The notes under the pieces: generated by a model
Database searches by the model: none
Seen by the model: only the letters and a program-made list of their open reading frames with translations
Told to the model about the DNA's origin: nothing
In this document: positions 1-8,744 of the stretch, piece after piece
How positions within the stretch are numbered: position 1 is the stretch's first letter
How the letters are laid out: the number at the start of each line of letters is the position of its first letter
NCBI GenBank assembly: GCA_937876865.1
Contig: CALEFF010000073.1
Span: forward strand, 1-18,044
From: an uncultured Bacteroidales bacterium
Lineage (GTDB): Bacteria > Bacteroidota > Bacteroidia > Bacteroidales > P3
DNA length: 18,044 nt
Direction: 5' to 3'
Program-made: the position numbers and the translations under genes

Positions 1-676
1 CATTTCCTTTTTGATTAATTGGTTCTTGATTTTCAACGGCTGTAGAATCATTACTTGGATTTGCTGATTCTGGGGTTTCTGTTTCAGACTCTTGTTTTTC
101 TATATAGGAATATATTAATCCTTGAACTGTTTTTCTGTCATATGACATTTGAAGTTTGTAAGTGTCATAGTTAAAATCAAATTTAGTAATTGTTCCTGTT
201 GCTACATCATAAAGCTTTAATGTAGAATCATAATATAATACATAATTTAGATTGCCGTTTTTTTCTGATGATGTACTGAAATCATGTAGTTTTGCATCTT
301 CATTTTTTACATTTATCAAAGCTGCTATTTTATCATTAACATTCTTCTTTTCTAGAGAGTAATTGCCATTTTGATCTTCATAGATTTTTAAAGTATAATT
401 ACCAACATTTTTATCTTCGTCATCTTCTTTTTCATCTTCAGTTGGTTCATCTGGATTTGTTGGTTCATCTCTTCCCTCTTCGTTTTCATCTTCAGATGGA
501 ATTATTATTTCTGGTTCTTCTTCTATTTCTTCATTTTCATTGTTATCAACAATTACTTGATTATCATTATTTTCTGGTTGTTCTTTTTTCTCTTTTTTAC
601 CACTAAGGAAAAATATTCCCATAACTAGTATTATTACGGCTCCTATTCCTATTAGTACCATCGTTTTTTTATCCAT
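1..676 (-). CDS. Partial CDS: membrane-anchored acidic hypothetical protein (3' end beyond window)
   Basis: I do not recognise the family. The frame is open from the ATG at 674-676 to the window edge, giving 225 complete codons and no stop. Residues 1-5 are charged (MDKKT), residues 6-24 form one hydrophobic segment (MVLIGIGAVIILVMGIFFL), and residues 27-90 are a highly acidic, Pro-containing linker with a repeated DEPT motif. A folded-looking Tyr- and Lys-rich region follows at about 92-193, then a Ser/Thr/Glu/Pro-rich tail. The topology suggests a single-pass protein with its bulk outside the cytoplasm. It differs from its neighbours in having a strong Shine-Dalgarno sequence (AGGTGAG, 682-688) five bases before the ATG. 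This, with the protein style, resembles low-GC Bacillota or Mollicutes-like genes rather than Bacteroidota. Transfer or a mis-assembled contig end are both possible. Function unknown. Confidence 0.8.
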   Translation of the reverse strand, partial: MDKKTMVLIGIGAVIILVMGIFFLSGKKEKKEQPENNDNQVIVDNNENEEIEEEPEIIIPSEDENEEGRDEPTNPDEPTEDEKEDDEDKNVGNYTLKIYEDQNGNYSLEKKNVNDKIAALINVKNEDAKLHDFSTSSEKNGNLNYVLYYDSTLKLYDVATGTITKFDFNYDTYKLQMSYDRKTVQGLIYSYIEKQESETETPESANPSNDSTAVENQEPINQKGN

Positions 677-681
677 ATTCA

Positions 682-706
682 CTCACCTATTATAATTATT
701 ATATCA
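682..706 (-). promoter_or_regulatory. Extended -10 promoter and Shine-Dalgarno of the edge gene
   Basis: Read on the minus strand, TGATATAAT (698-706) is a textbook extended -10 box of the sigma-A/sigma-70 type. It is followed by AGGTGAG (682-688), complementary to the 3' end of 16S rRNA and 5 nt from the ATG. No good -35 box is visible, which extended -10 promoters tolerate. Bacteroidota promoters normally use a TAnnTTTG -7 element and their genes usually lack Shine-Dalgarno sequences, so this pair is out of style here. Confidence 0.5.
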
Positions 707-721
707 CTAATGACAAAAAGA

Positions 722-753
722 AAAAAGCTAGTCTTTTTAATTGCTAACTTTTT
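722..753 (-). terminator. Intrinsic terminator after the DUF4831-like gene
   Basis: On the minus strand, 17 nt after the stop codon of the DUF4831-like gene, a 10-bp stem (744-753 with 722-731, one G-U pair) encloses a 12-nt loop. It is followed by a T-rich run (TTTTTTCTTTTT) at about 715-726, partly overlapping the descending arm. It would end the long minus-strand unit. The stem is AT-rich, so its strength is uncertain. Confidence 0.55.
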
Positions 754-769
754 CTTTGTTTTATTTTTA

Positions 770-1882
770 TTATTCTACAAACTCCAAGGCTCCTGTTTGA
801 GGCTTAAAGATTATTTTATTTGGGGCGTTCATCATATAACTAACAACTCCAAATTGAGATATTTGAGTCTGTTTGTAATATTTTCTTCCATCCACATCAA
901 TACTTAACTCTACGCTTTCAGGTATGCGATAATATACTCCTACTCCTTTTTTCTCAATTAGTTTTTGAAGTTTATCGTCTTTCTTTTTTTGTTCTTCTAT
1001 TTTTTCATATTCTTTTGTAGTGTTCAAAGAGTGTATTTTCACTGTTACCACAGGTGCTGAGGAATTTGTATTTAAAGCCATCACACCTTCTTCTTGAGAA
1101 AACTTAAATATCCCAAGTAATAGGTCTTCTTCTGATATAAGAGGTTTTTCGGGGCAAAGAGTAAAAGTGTATTCTAAGGTTTCTGAAAGTGTTTCTCCTA
1201 CAAACAATGATACGTATCCGTCAATTATTTTGTCTAATTGCTTATACATATATTCTATTGAGTTGTTCATAAATGTTCCATCTACACTTCCTGATAATAC
1301 GTCTATTTGTTGTTCTCTCAATTCTTGAATTTCCTTTACTGCTTGTTCGGCTGTAAGGTTTGGCATTGCATCTAATTGTCCTTGTTTTAAAAGTTCTTGT
1401 TCGTAAATAGGGTTTGTTTCAATTGTTGTGGCTGTGGAAATAGCTGTTTTCTCCTTTGTGGAATGGCAATGTGATTTAGGCTTATGTTTTTCTTCTACTT
1501 CTCCTATTGAAAGCAATGCTCCTTCTGGTGTTTTATTAACTTTTACATTTTTTATTGTGTTTAGATAATATATATTTTCATTATCACCAATAGGTCGTGT
1601 ATAGATTTCTATATCTTTTATTGAATATTTTACTGCATCATTGATTATTATATTTTTTGCTCCTATCATATAAGCATAATCGGCAAATACTCCTTTGTTT
1701 TCTTGTATTTTTTCTACTTTAACCTTAAATATCAATTCTGTTTTTGGTAAAGTATAATAAGTTCCTGTTGAATTGAATGCTACTTTATCTGTTGTAAATG
1801 AGCGGTAACTTTGAGCCGTTAGATTCAAAGTTGTTAATATTGCTACCAATATTAGAGAAATTTGTTTGATTGTTCTTTTCAT
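770..1882 (-). CDS. DUF4831-like exported protein
   Basis: A 370-aa protein with a Sec signal peptide (about residues 1-23, ending LTAQ), so probably periplasmic or envelope-located. It looks like the DUF4831 family, known almost only from Bacteroidota and without an assigned function. Visible features are an N-terminal region containing YYTLPKTEL, as in that family, a His/Lys-rich stretch (EKHKPKSHCHSTKEK) near residues 131-145, and a following conserved-looking core with YRIPESVELSIDV near the C-terminus. The C-terminal half resembles family members with a polypeptide-binding-like beta fold, but this is impression only. It starts 3 bp after the stop of the WG-repeat gene, so the two are almost certainly co-transcribed and probably translationally coupled. 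It is the last gene of the minus-strand run and is followed by a terminator hairpin. Confidence 0.75.
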   Translation of the reverse strand: MKRTIKQISLILVAILTTLNLTAQSYRSFTTDKVAFNSTGTYYTLPKTELIFKVKVEKIQENKGVFADYAYMIGAKNIIINDAVKYSIKDIEIYTRPIGDNENIYYLNTIKNVKVNKTPEGALLSIGEVEEKHKPKSHCHSTKEKTAISTATTIETNPIYEQELLKQGQLDAMPNLTAEQAVKEIQELREQQIDVLSGSVDGTFMNNSIEYMYKQLDKIIDGYVSLFVGETLSETLEYTFTLCPEKPLISEEDLLLGIFKFSQEEGVMALNTNSSAPVVTVKIHSLNTTKEYEKIEEQKKKDDKLQKLIEKKGVGVYYRIPESVELSIDVDGRKYYKQTQISQFGVVSYMMNAPNKIIFKPQTGALEFVE

Positions 1883-1885
1883 AAT

Positions 1886-3607
1886 TTATTGTTTTATAGT
1901 TATTACTCCGTATTTATTTTTATTTTTGATAATGTAATAGTCTGCTCCCATAAAGGCTTTTAGACCTATATTGTTTAATTGCATTTCCAAATTATCTATT
2001 TCACCTTCTAAAAGAACTGCTTTTTCTTGAAAATTATTGTCTATTACTTTTAGTTTATTATCTTTATATACAAGAGCTTGACCATTAAAGAATATGCTCG
2101 CTCCTTGATAAAAAGTATTGGTTAGAGGTTTAAAGTCTTTTTCATTGCAATAAGAAAAGCCTTCTGGGGTTTTTGCTACTGCAATACCATTAGATGAGCC
2201 TCTTATTGATAGGGAACCTGAGGGTTTATCGCCTGTTGTTGCATATACTCTTTGTCTTTGTTTCTTTTCTTTGTATTCTATGTAATTGTTTGTTATCATT
2301 ATAGATTCTGTTTTTGCAAAACTGATTATTTCACCTTCATTATTGAGGAGTTTTGAATCTTTTTTTCCGTCATACAACACAAAGAATCTTTTTGATGGAG
2401 AAGGTTTTGCTTCTTTGTATTGGAATGGTACGACAACTTCATTTTTCATATTAACAACTCCCCATTTATCTTTTTTACGAAAACATATATTGTCAGCAAC
2501 TATTGAAAGTATTTCGTCATAAATAGGCTCTATTACCCATTTTCCTTCTGCATTTTGAATGCCGTATGAGAAGTTTTTTTCTATTACAAAATACACCTCA
2601 CCTTTTTGGTTATTGGCTATGTCAAGTATTGTCCCTTCTATTGTGGCTATGTGATTTTGATTATCATCGTAAATAAATGTTTTATTTTCTTTATGTGCAA
2701 GAAAGAAGGTATCGTTAGTTATTTTTATTTCTACTCTTTCATATGCAGGTGGCACATATATTACACTATCTTTTCCTATTATTCCTTCTTCAAGATTTTG
2801 AGTAATTGCAAAATATTTAGGTAAAATGGTTGGGAGAATGACTTGATAGATTGGAGGAATGATTATCTTTCCTTCATCGTCTAAGAGTGCTTGTCCTCCT
2901 TCTTGGGTGTATGCTTTTAAATATGTTTCTTTTTTGCCGTTATATATTCCAAAATCTGCATAAATTGCCTCACTTATTTTTTCACCTTTGCCATTTATCA
3001 ATCCAAACATAGGTAATCCCGAACTGCTTATTTGTTTGTAAGCATATAGTTTTCCTTCTATCAATATGGATATATCAAGGTATTGTGGATAAAGAAGGAT
3101 TTTTCCTTTACTATTTGCTATACCATATTTCCCATTCTTTTTTATTGCAACAGCATCGCCTATGCGTGAGGTGATTTCGTACTCTTGGGCAATGATTTGT
3201 TTGTTTTGTTTGTCAATCAATTGATAACGTCCATCAACCTCTACAAGTGCGGCTCCATAGTCAAATACATTGATTTGAGAAAAGTCTTCTCTATAACTTT
3301 GTTTTTCTATTGGATAAGTCGCCTCTAATAGTACATTACCCAAAGTGTCGGCAAAGCCTATTTTATTATTGGAAACAAAAGATATTACTCCATCTCCTAA
3401 CGCATCTATGCCATCAAATTGTGTGGGTAATATTTGTTTTCTATTTTTTACTACTCCCCATTTCCCATTTTCCTTAACTGCAAAAAACTCTCCATCTAAG
3501 GAAACGATTGAATCATATTTTATATCTACCGATAGTGTGTAAATATCTTGTGAGAAAACTATATTGGTAAAAAATATAGTTATTAAGATTGTTATTATTT
3601 TTTTCAT
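1886..3607 (-). CDS. WG-repeat (KWG-type) exported protein
   Basis: A 573-aa protein with a signal peptide (1-20, cut after IVFSQ) and a body built from degenerate WG repeats. These are units of about 35-50 residues with the pattern gKWGvvn..g..ilp..Yd.i. Clear copies sit around residues 47-67 (NGKWGVVKNRKQILP), 157-176 (NGKYGIANSKGKI), 199-217 (FGLINGKGEKI), 346-365 (YGIQNAEGKWVIEPIYDEI) and 379-398 (DKWGVVNMKNEVVVPFQY), with weaker ones between and one at the C-terminus (KNKYGVITI). WG-repeat proteins fold as beta-rich solenoids or propellers, and their role in Bacteroidota is mostly unknown. It lies 17 bp after aguA and 3 bp before the DUF4831-like gene. No catalytic motif is visible. A surface or periplasmic binding or scaffold role is only a guess. 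Confidence 0.85.
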   Translation of the reverse strand: MKKIITILITIFFTNIVFSQDIYTLSVDIKYDSIVSLDGEFFAVKENGKWGVVKNRKQILPTQFDGIDALGDGVISFVSNNKIGFADTLGNVLLEATYPIEKQSYREDFSQINVFDYGAALVEVDGRYQLIDKQNKQIIAQEYEITSRIGDAVAIKKNGKYGIANSKGKILLYPQYLDISILIEGKLYAYKQISSSGLPMFGLINGKGEKISEAIYADFGIYNGKKETYLKAYTQEGGQALLDDEGKIIIPPIYQVILPTILPKYFAITQNLEEGIIGKDSVIYVPPAYERVEIKITNDTFFLAHKENKTFIYDDNQNHIATIEGTILDIANNQKGEVYFVIEKNFSYGIQNAEGKWVIEPIYDEILSIVADNICFRKKDKWGVVNMKNEVVVPFQYKEAKPSPSKRFFVLYDGKKDSKLLNNEGEIISFAKTESIMITNNYIEYKEKKQRQRVYATTGDKPSGSLSIRGSSNGIAVAKTPEGFSYCNEKDFKPLTNTFYQGASIFFNGQALVYKDNKLKVIDNNFQEKAVLLEGEIDNLEMQLNNIGLKAFMGADYYIIKNKNKYGVITIKQ

Positions 3608-3624
3608 GTTTTTTTTATTTTATA

Positions 3625-4653
3625 TTACAATGCTGGTTCTTGTTGTGATAGACAATGGAAAGAGCCTAATCCCCATATTATATCTGTGGAATCTATGCCT
3701 ATTACTTTACGATCAGTAAATATTTTGCTTAAAATATCCATTGCTTCTTGATCTTGTGGGCATTTATATAATGGAACAATTACTCCATAGTTTGAAATAT
3801 AGAAATTAGCGTATGAAGCAGGTAAGCGTTGATCTTCCCATATTACTGGATTTGGCATTGGAAGTTCTATTATTTCTAATTGTTTTCCATTTTCTAAACG
3901 TGCTTGTTTAAGGAGTTTTAGGTTTTCTTGTAAAGGAGAATAGTTTTCATCGTTTTTGTTTCTTTCTATAACAGTAACTACTGTATCCTCTTTCACAAAA
4001 CGTGTAATGTCATCAACATGTCCATCTGTATCATCTCCTTCTATACCATCTCCTAACCATATTACATTGTCTACATTATAGTAGTTACATAGTTTTTCTT
4101 CTATTTCTGCTTGCGAAAGGAGAGGATTACGGTTTTCATTCAAAAGACAAGCGGTTGTTGTTAGCAAAGTACCTTTTCCATTAACGTCTATTGAACCTCC
4201 CTCCATTATTATGTGAGGATGAAAAACTTCTAATTCTAAATGTTTTGCTATTTGCAAAGGAATTTGGTTATCTAACTCACAAGGGTATTTCCCTCCCCAA
4301 GCATTGTAATCCCAATTTACTATTGCCTTTTGATTACTCTTTAAAACAAAGGCTGGACCATGGTCTCTACACCAAGCATCGTTTGTGCGGAATTGATGAA
4401 AATGTATGTTTTCCATCTTTGCTCCTATTTCTTGTAATTGAGATGTAACTAAGTCTTGTGTTTTTTCGTCTTGAATATTTATATTCACTTTTTCTCCTTT
4501 TGCAACCTCTGATATGAATTGGTTGTATGAAGGAAATATTGTTTCTATTTTATCTGGCCAAGAGTTTTCGTTATGTGGATAACTTAGCCATGTACTTTCA
4601 TGCTTTTCCCATTCTGCAGGAAATATAAATCCTAAATCTTTTGGTGTTTTCAT
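3625..4653 (-). CDS. aguA: Agmatine deiminase
   Basis: Agmatine deiminase (agmatine iminohydrolase), a cytoplasmic enzyme of the guanidine-modifying (PAD-like) superfamily. It hydrolyses agmatine to N-carbamoylputrescine and ammonia. At 342 aa it is of normal length. Family landmarks are PAEWEKHESTWLSYP (12-26), NDAWCRDHGP (91-100), MEGGSIDVNG (150-159), DGHVDD with the catalytic His212, and the C-terminal GLGSFHCLSQQEP with the nucleophile Cys334. All expected catalytic elements are present. The gene lies 18 bp downstream of aguB, which performs the next step, so putrescine synthesis from agmatine is complete in this pair. No arginine decarboxylase is in the window, so agmatine must come from a gene elsewhere or from outside the cell. 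Peptidylarginine deiminase of the same superfamily is the main alternative, but it would usually be longer and exported. Confidence 0.95.
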   Translation of the reverse strand: MKTPKDLGFIFPAEWEKHESTWLSYPHNENSWPDKIETIFPSYNQFISEVAKGEKVNINIQDEKTQDLVTSQLQEIGAKMENIHFHQFRTNDAWCRDHGPAFVLKSNQKAIVNWDYNAWGGKYPCELDNQIPLQIAKHLELEVFHPHIIMEGGSIDVNGKGTLLTTTACLLNENRNPLLSQAEIEEKLCNYYNVDNVIWLGDGIEGDDTDGHVDDITRFVKEDTVVTVIERNKNDENYSPLQENLKLLKQARLENGKQLEIIELPMPNPVIWEDQRLPASYANFYISNYGVIVPLYKCPQDQEAMDILSKIFTDRKVIGIDSTDIIWGLGSFHCLSQQEPAL

Positions 4654-4671
4654 CTTAGTTAATGATTTTGT

Positions 4672-5532
4672 TTAATCAATACAACGTTTTGTTATTTCTT
4701 CGTAAGAGTCTATTCTTCTATCTCTTAAATATGGCCAATGTATGCGATAATGATCTGTTTGCTCTGTTTCTATTTCTATTACAGCTACATCTTCTTCGGT
4801 GTGTGAGGATTTATGTAGCAATGTTCCAAATGGATTTGAAACAAAACTACCTCCCCAGAATTTCATATTGCCTTCTTGTCCTACTCTATTGACAGAAACG
4901 GTGTGAACTCCATTTGCTATTGCATGTGAGCGTTGTATAGTTTGCCAAGCATTGTATTGTTCTTGGTTTGTGGGTTCGTCTTGACTTATATCCCAACCTA
5001 TTGCTGTTGGATAAAAAAGTATGTCTGCTCCTTTAAGGGCTGTAATTCTGCTTGCCTCAGGATACCATTGATCCCAGCAGATTAAAACTCCTATGTTTCC
5101 AAATTTTGTATTGAATACTTTATATCCTAAGTCTCCTGGTGTGAAATAGAATTTTTCGTAATAGCCAGGGTCATCAGGAATATGCATTTTGCGATATTTT
5201 CCTAAATATTCTCCATCTGCATCAAGTACTGCTACTGTGTTATGATAAAGCCCTTTCATTCTTTTTTCAAATAATGAGGCTATAATTACTACTCCTAATT
5301 CTTTTGCTAAATCGGATAGTATTTTTGTAGTGTTTCCCGGAATTTCTTCTGCTAATTTGAAGTTTTCATAATCTTCTACATCACAAAAATATAATGATGC
5401 AAAAAGTTCTTGCAGGCATATGATGTTTGCTCCTTTGCTTGCACATTCTTTTATTTTTTCTATCGTTTTTTCTATATTTGATTGCTTGTCTTTTTGACAA
5501 GTCATTTGAATTAATCCTACTTTAACTTTCAT
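4672..5532 (-). CDS. aguB: N-carbamoylputrescine amidase
   Basis: A 286-aa carbon-nitrogen hydrolase of the nitrilase superfamily. It converts N-carbamoylputrescine to putrescine, CO2 and ammonia in the cytoplasm. The catalytic triad is intact: Glu42 (LQELFASLYF), Lys115 (YRKMHIPDDP) and Cys152 (GVLICWDQWYPEASR). The segments DDPGYYEKFYFTPGD and CWDQWYPE are typical of AguB rather than of beta-ureidopropionase or glutamine-type omega-amidase. Its start overlaps the stop of the transporter gene by 4 bp (ATGA), suggesting translational coupling. aguA follows 18 bp downstream. The neighbour aguA makes the substrate assignment strong. Confidence 0.95.
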   Translation of the reverse strand: MKVKVGLIQMTCQKDKQSNIEKTIEKIKECASKGANIICLQELFASLYFCDVEDYENFKLAEEIPGNTTKILSDLAKELGVVIIASLFEKRMKGLYHNTVAVLDADGEYLGKYRKMHIPDDPGYYEKFYFTPGDLGYKVFNTKFGNIGVLICWDQWYPEASRITALKGADILFYPTAIGWDISQDEPTNQEQYNAWQTIQRSHAIANGVHTVSVNRVGQEGNMKFWGGSFVSNPFGTLLHKSSHTEEDVAVIEIETEQTDHYRIHWPYLRDRRIDSYEEITKRCID

Positions 5533-6434
5533 GATTTTTTTCTTTTTTTAAATCCAAATTGACTAAGCAATAACCCTAAAACGACTATTACTATTCCTAA
5601 AACCTTAGAAATAGAAAATGTTTCTTGTCCTAAAAAAATAGCGACAATAATCGTTACTATTGGTATTGCGTTTGTAAATATACTTACTTTAATTACTGAT
5701 AATATTTTTGCACTATATGAATACAACATAAAAGCTCCTGCTGAACAAAAGATTGCTAATAATACTAAACTACTAATTGCCTCTTTTGTCCAAACAACTG
5801 TATCGAGAGATTTGTAGTCGAAAATTAAAAAACATGGCAAAAAATAGAATATTCCTATTATATTTTGTGTTGTAGTGATAGTTATAGGAGAGTATTTATT
5901 TATTAAACGAGAAAGTATTACTCCATAGCCACTTCCTGACACAACTGCTAAGAGTAAAAGTAGGGTTCCTTGCCAAGAGATTTTCAATTCTCCCGAAGGA
6001 TTTATACTCATAATTACTATTCCCACAACTGAAATCACTGCTCCAAAGAGAAGATTCCACCCTAATTTATCTTTATTAAATATATGTAATGCTATGGGAT
6101 TTACTATCGGCAAAAGTGCTATCATTATTGCAGCAAAACTTGCATCTACAAAATGCATACTGAAATTCTCACCCATAAAATACAAGAAAGGTTCAAACAA
6201 AGTTAACAAAAGAAATTTTGGAATATCTGATTTTTCTATTCTTTCTAATTTACCCATTAAAGAAAACGTGGTAAACATAAGCAATGATGCTATTGCAAGC
6301 CTTATTGTGAGAATTAGAAAAACAGGAAAATTAGCATTCAGAAGTTCTTTTGTCCAAACAAAACTTATGCCCCAAAATATCATTGAAAATATTATGGAAA
6401 CATAAGCAAGTATTGTTTTGTTAGTGTTTTGCAT
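5529..6434 (-). CDS. EamA/DMT-family inner-membrane transporter
   Basis: A 301-aa very hydrophobic protein with about ten predicted membrane segments arranged as two EamA repeats, typical of the drug/metabolite transporter superfamily. The N-terminal repeat contains IFWGISFVWTKELL and the second begins around WQGTLLLLLAVVSGSGYGVI. It ends with a basic tail (FKKRKKS). Members move varied small molecules such as amino acids, amines and nucleotide precursors, usually as exporters. Substrate cannot be read from sequence. Because its stop overlaps the aguB start by 4 bp, a role in moving agmatine, putrescine or a related amine is a reasonable inference but unproven. The gene lies 12 bp after the TonB-dependent receptor gene. 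Confidence 0.88.
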   Translation of the reverse strand: MQNTNKTILAYVSIIFSMIFWGISFVWTKELLNANFPVFLILTIRLAIASLLMFTTFSLMGKLERIEKSDIPKFLLLTLFEPFLYFMGENFSMHFVDASFAAIMIALLPIVNPIALHIFNKDKLGWNLLFGAVISVVGIVIMSINPSGELKISWQGTLLLLLAVVSGSGYGVILSRLINKYSPITITTTQNIIGIFYFLPCFLIFDYKSLDTVVWTKEAISSLVLLAIFCSAGAFMLYSYSAKILSVIKVSIFTNAIPIVTIIVAIFLGQETFSISKVLGIVIVVLGLLLSQFGFKKRKKS

Positions 6435-6446
6435 AACTATTTAGCT

Positions 6447-8729
6447 CTAAAAAGTGTATGTTATACCAAGTGAAGGCATTATTGGCAATTGATCAACTCT
6501 TTGAGATGTAATTCTATTCCAATAGAATAGGTTATTACGATTATATACGTTGGTTACACTTAAATTTATTTCTAAAATTGAACGTTTTCCTATATCAAAA
6601 CGTTTCTTTGCCGAAATATCTAAACGATGATAGTTTGGAAGACGCTCCGAGTTAAGCTCTCCATATATTGTTGTTAATGTTCCATTTTGAGAAATAAAAT
6701 CAGAGTTTATACCATTTGAAAAATCTAACATTTCGACCATTGAAGCAGTTGGAGAATATGGGAATCCACTACCATAGTTCCAACGTACTGATATTTCAAA
6801 ATCGCGACTTTGTCCCATTTGATAGTTAATCAAAACATTAACATTATGTCTACGGTCGTAATGAGGAGCATAAGTTTGCATTTCTCCTTCTCTTATAACC
6901 TTTCCTAATGAATATATTGTCCAAACATATAGTCTTCCATCATCATATTTTAAAGAAAAATCAGCCCCATAAGCCTTACCATTTTCAACAGTATATTCCT
7001 TTCTTAAATATCCAGGTTTTTCTATATGTTCTTGATCATCTGCATATAATTTATCCCTATTTATTGATGTTAAATTAGACATTGTCTTATAATAGCACTC
7101 TACATTTAAATTAAAATTGCGTAATATATCATACTCTGCTCCAAATATAAAATGATTTGAAGTTTGCACGTATGAGTTTATTGGGTTTCCTCGAAATGAA
7201 TCAACAATATTCAAGTCAGGGGTTACTGTTAGGTATCCTGTGAAAAGATTTACAATATCTCTATCGCTTTTTGTATCAAGAAATGTTTGAGAATACATTC
7301 CTGTAGCTAATTTTAAACGGAATTTTTTTGTAACATTCCATTTTGCAGATAAACGTGGTTCTAAAAAAACATCTCCAAGTGAAGCGTAATAACTAAGTCT
7401 TAAACTTGGTTCTACAAGCACGTTACGATAGAGTAATTTATAAATTGCATAAAGACCTATTTCAGTTGAATAATCAGTAATTGTATCATTTATTTTATAA
7501 GATGTCTTTGTTGTATTTCCTTCCATTTCCATTCCATATTTCAATCTATCATCTCCAAAGAAATTAGTAACAGACATACCTACGTTAAATCCACCGATAT
7601 TACTCATTTGATTTTGGTTTGTAGTAGTTTCATTCATATTCATAGTATAATCAGAATATGCTATTACCCCTTCTACTAAGGCTGAGGAAGTTCCTGGAAT
7701 TATTAAAAAATTTGTACCAAAGGCTCTATTAACCCAATTAAAGTTTTGAATAGCTTCATATTGATTTACTTTATCTGTGAAGTTTAATCCAAAAATATTG
7801 ATTTTACTTCCATTATCAGTAGCAAGTGTTAGTTTGCCATACAGGTCGAAATAATCGTATGGCAATTCTTTATTCATATAAGAATAAATTGAGGTAGAAG
7901 TTTTTGATAAATAAGAATTCTTTGCCGATAATATGTAAGAGAGTGAATAATCCTTCTTTTTTAACAATGGGCCTTCCAATAGAAGATTTGCACCAAAAGT
8001 AGAGGCAGCTAACTTTCCGCTAAACTGTTTTTTATTCCCATCTTTGGTTGTAATATCCATAACAGAGGATATTCTTCCTCCATATTGAGCTGAAAATCCT
8101 CCAGTATAAATATCTGCATTTCTTATAATATCTGTTTCAAATACAGAGAATAATCCTATTGAGTGAAAAGGATTATAGACTACCATTCCATCAAGTAAAA
8201 CTTTGTTATGAATAGCCGAACCACCTCTAATATAGAGTTGCCCTCCTTGGTCTCCAGAAAAAACGACCCCAGGCAAAACTTGTATGTATTGAGCCAAATC
8301 CGCTTGTCCTCCAATAGAAGGCATTTGTTGTATATCTTTAGATGTAATTTTCTCTATTGAAACTTGACTTTCTGTTCTTGCCACTTCCTGTCTTCCTTGT
8401 ATTTCTATAGTTTGCAATTCTGTGGCAGAAGGTGCTAAATCTATTTTTAATGCAAGTACTTTATTCTTTTCTACTTTTATTGGTGCAGTATAAGTCTCAT
8501 AACCAAGCGATGTTACCTTTATAGAATAGTTTCCTGTCTTTATTTTTGAGAGAACAAAATATCCATTTACATCTGTTGTCGTTCCTATTTGTGTATTTTC
8601 CAACATTACGTTAGTTAACATCATTGGTTCTCCCGTTTCCTTATCGTAAACAAATCCTCGAACTGAACCTGTTTGTGCCGAAACTAATGTTGTTACTAAA
8701 ACAAAAATTAGAACAAATACTTTTTTCAT
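6447..8729 (-). CDS. TonB-dependent outer-membrane receptor with carboxypeptidase-like N-terminal domain
   Basis: A 760-aa outer-membrane active-transport receptor. The order is: signal peptide (1-18), a carboxypeptidase-regulatory-like beta-sandwich domain (about 22-105, GFVYDKETGEPM through LGYETYTAPIKV), a plug domain (about 110-235, with LPGVVFSGDQGGQLYIRGG, VLLDGMVVYNP and GGFSAQYGGRISSVMDITTKDG), then a beta barrel ending in the aromatic-terminated strand LGITYTF. It is shorter than SusC-type receptors (about 1000 aa) and has no SusD partner nearby, so it is not a polysaccharide-locus receptor. The ligand is unknown. Position between holA (15 bp upstream) and the transporter and polyamine genes suggests co-transcription, and small-molecule uptake for this pathway is possible but speculative. 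Confidence 0.93.
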   Translation of the reverse strand: MKKVFVLIFVLVTTLVSAQTGSVRGFVYDKETGEPMMLTNVMLENTQIGTTTDVNGYFVLSKIKTGNYSIKVTSLGYETYTAPIKVEKNKVLALKIDLAPSATELQTIEIQGRQEVARTESQVSIEKITSKDIQQMPSIGGQADLAQYIQVLPGVVFSGDQGGQLYIRGGSAIHNKVLLDGMVVYNPFHSIGLFSVFETDIIRNADIYTGGFSAQYGGRISSVMDITTKDGNKKQFSGKLAASTFGANLLLEGPLLKKKDYSLSYILSAKNSYLSKTSTSIYSYMNKELPYDYFDLYGKLTLATDNGSKINIFGLNFTDKVNQYEAIQNFNWVNRAFGTNFLIIPGTSSALVEGVIAYSDYTMNMNETTTNQNQMSNIGGFNVGMSVTNFFGDDRLKYGMEMEGNTTKTSYKINDTITDYSTEIGLYAIYKLLYRNVLVEPSLRLSYYASLGDVFLEPRLSAKWNVTKKFRLKLATGMYSQTFLDTKSDRDIVNLFTGYLTVTPDLNIVDSFRGNPINSYVQTSNHFIFGAEYDILRNFNLNVECYYKTMSNLTSINRDKLYADDQEHIEKPGYLRKEYTVENGKAYGADFSLKYDDGRLYVWTIYSLGKVIREGEMQTYAPHYDRRHNVNVLINYQMGQSRDFEISVRWNYGSGFPYSPTASMVEMLDFSNGINSDFISQNGTLTTIYGELNSERLPNYHRLDISAKKRFDIGKRSILEINLSVTNVYNRNNLFYWNRITSQRVDQLPIMPSLGITYTF

Positions 8730-8744
8730 TTTTATTTTCGTTTT

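Noticed and set aside
710..907. 65-aa plus-strand reading frame
   Set aside because: It spans the terminator and the 3' end of the DUF4831-like gene in antisense; composition is that of a chance frame.
6094..6405. 103-aa plus-strand reading frame
   Set aside because: Antisense to the EamA transporter, with no recognisable family and no promoter.
6447..8729. SusC-type polysaccharide receptor
   Set aside because: It is only 760 aa and no SusD-like lipoprotein or glycan enzyme is beside it.
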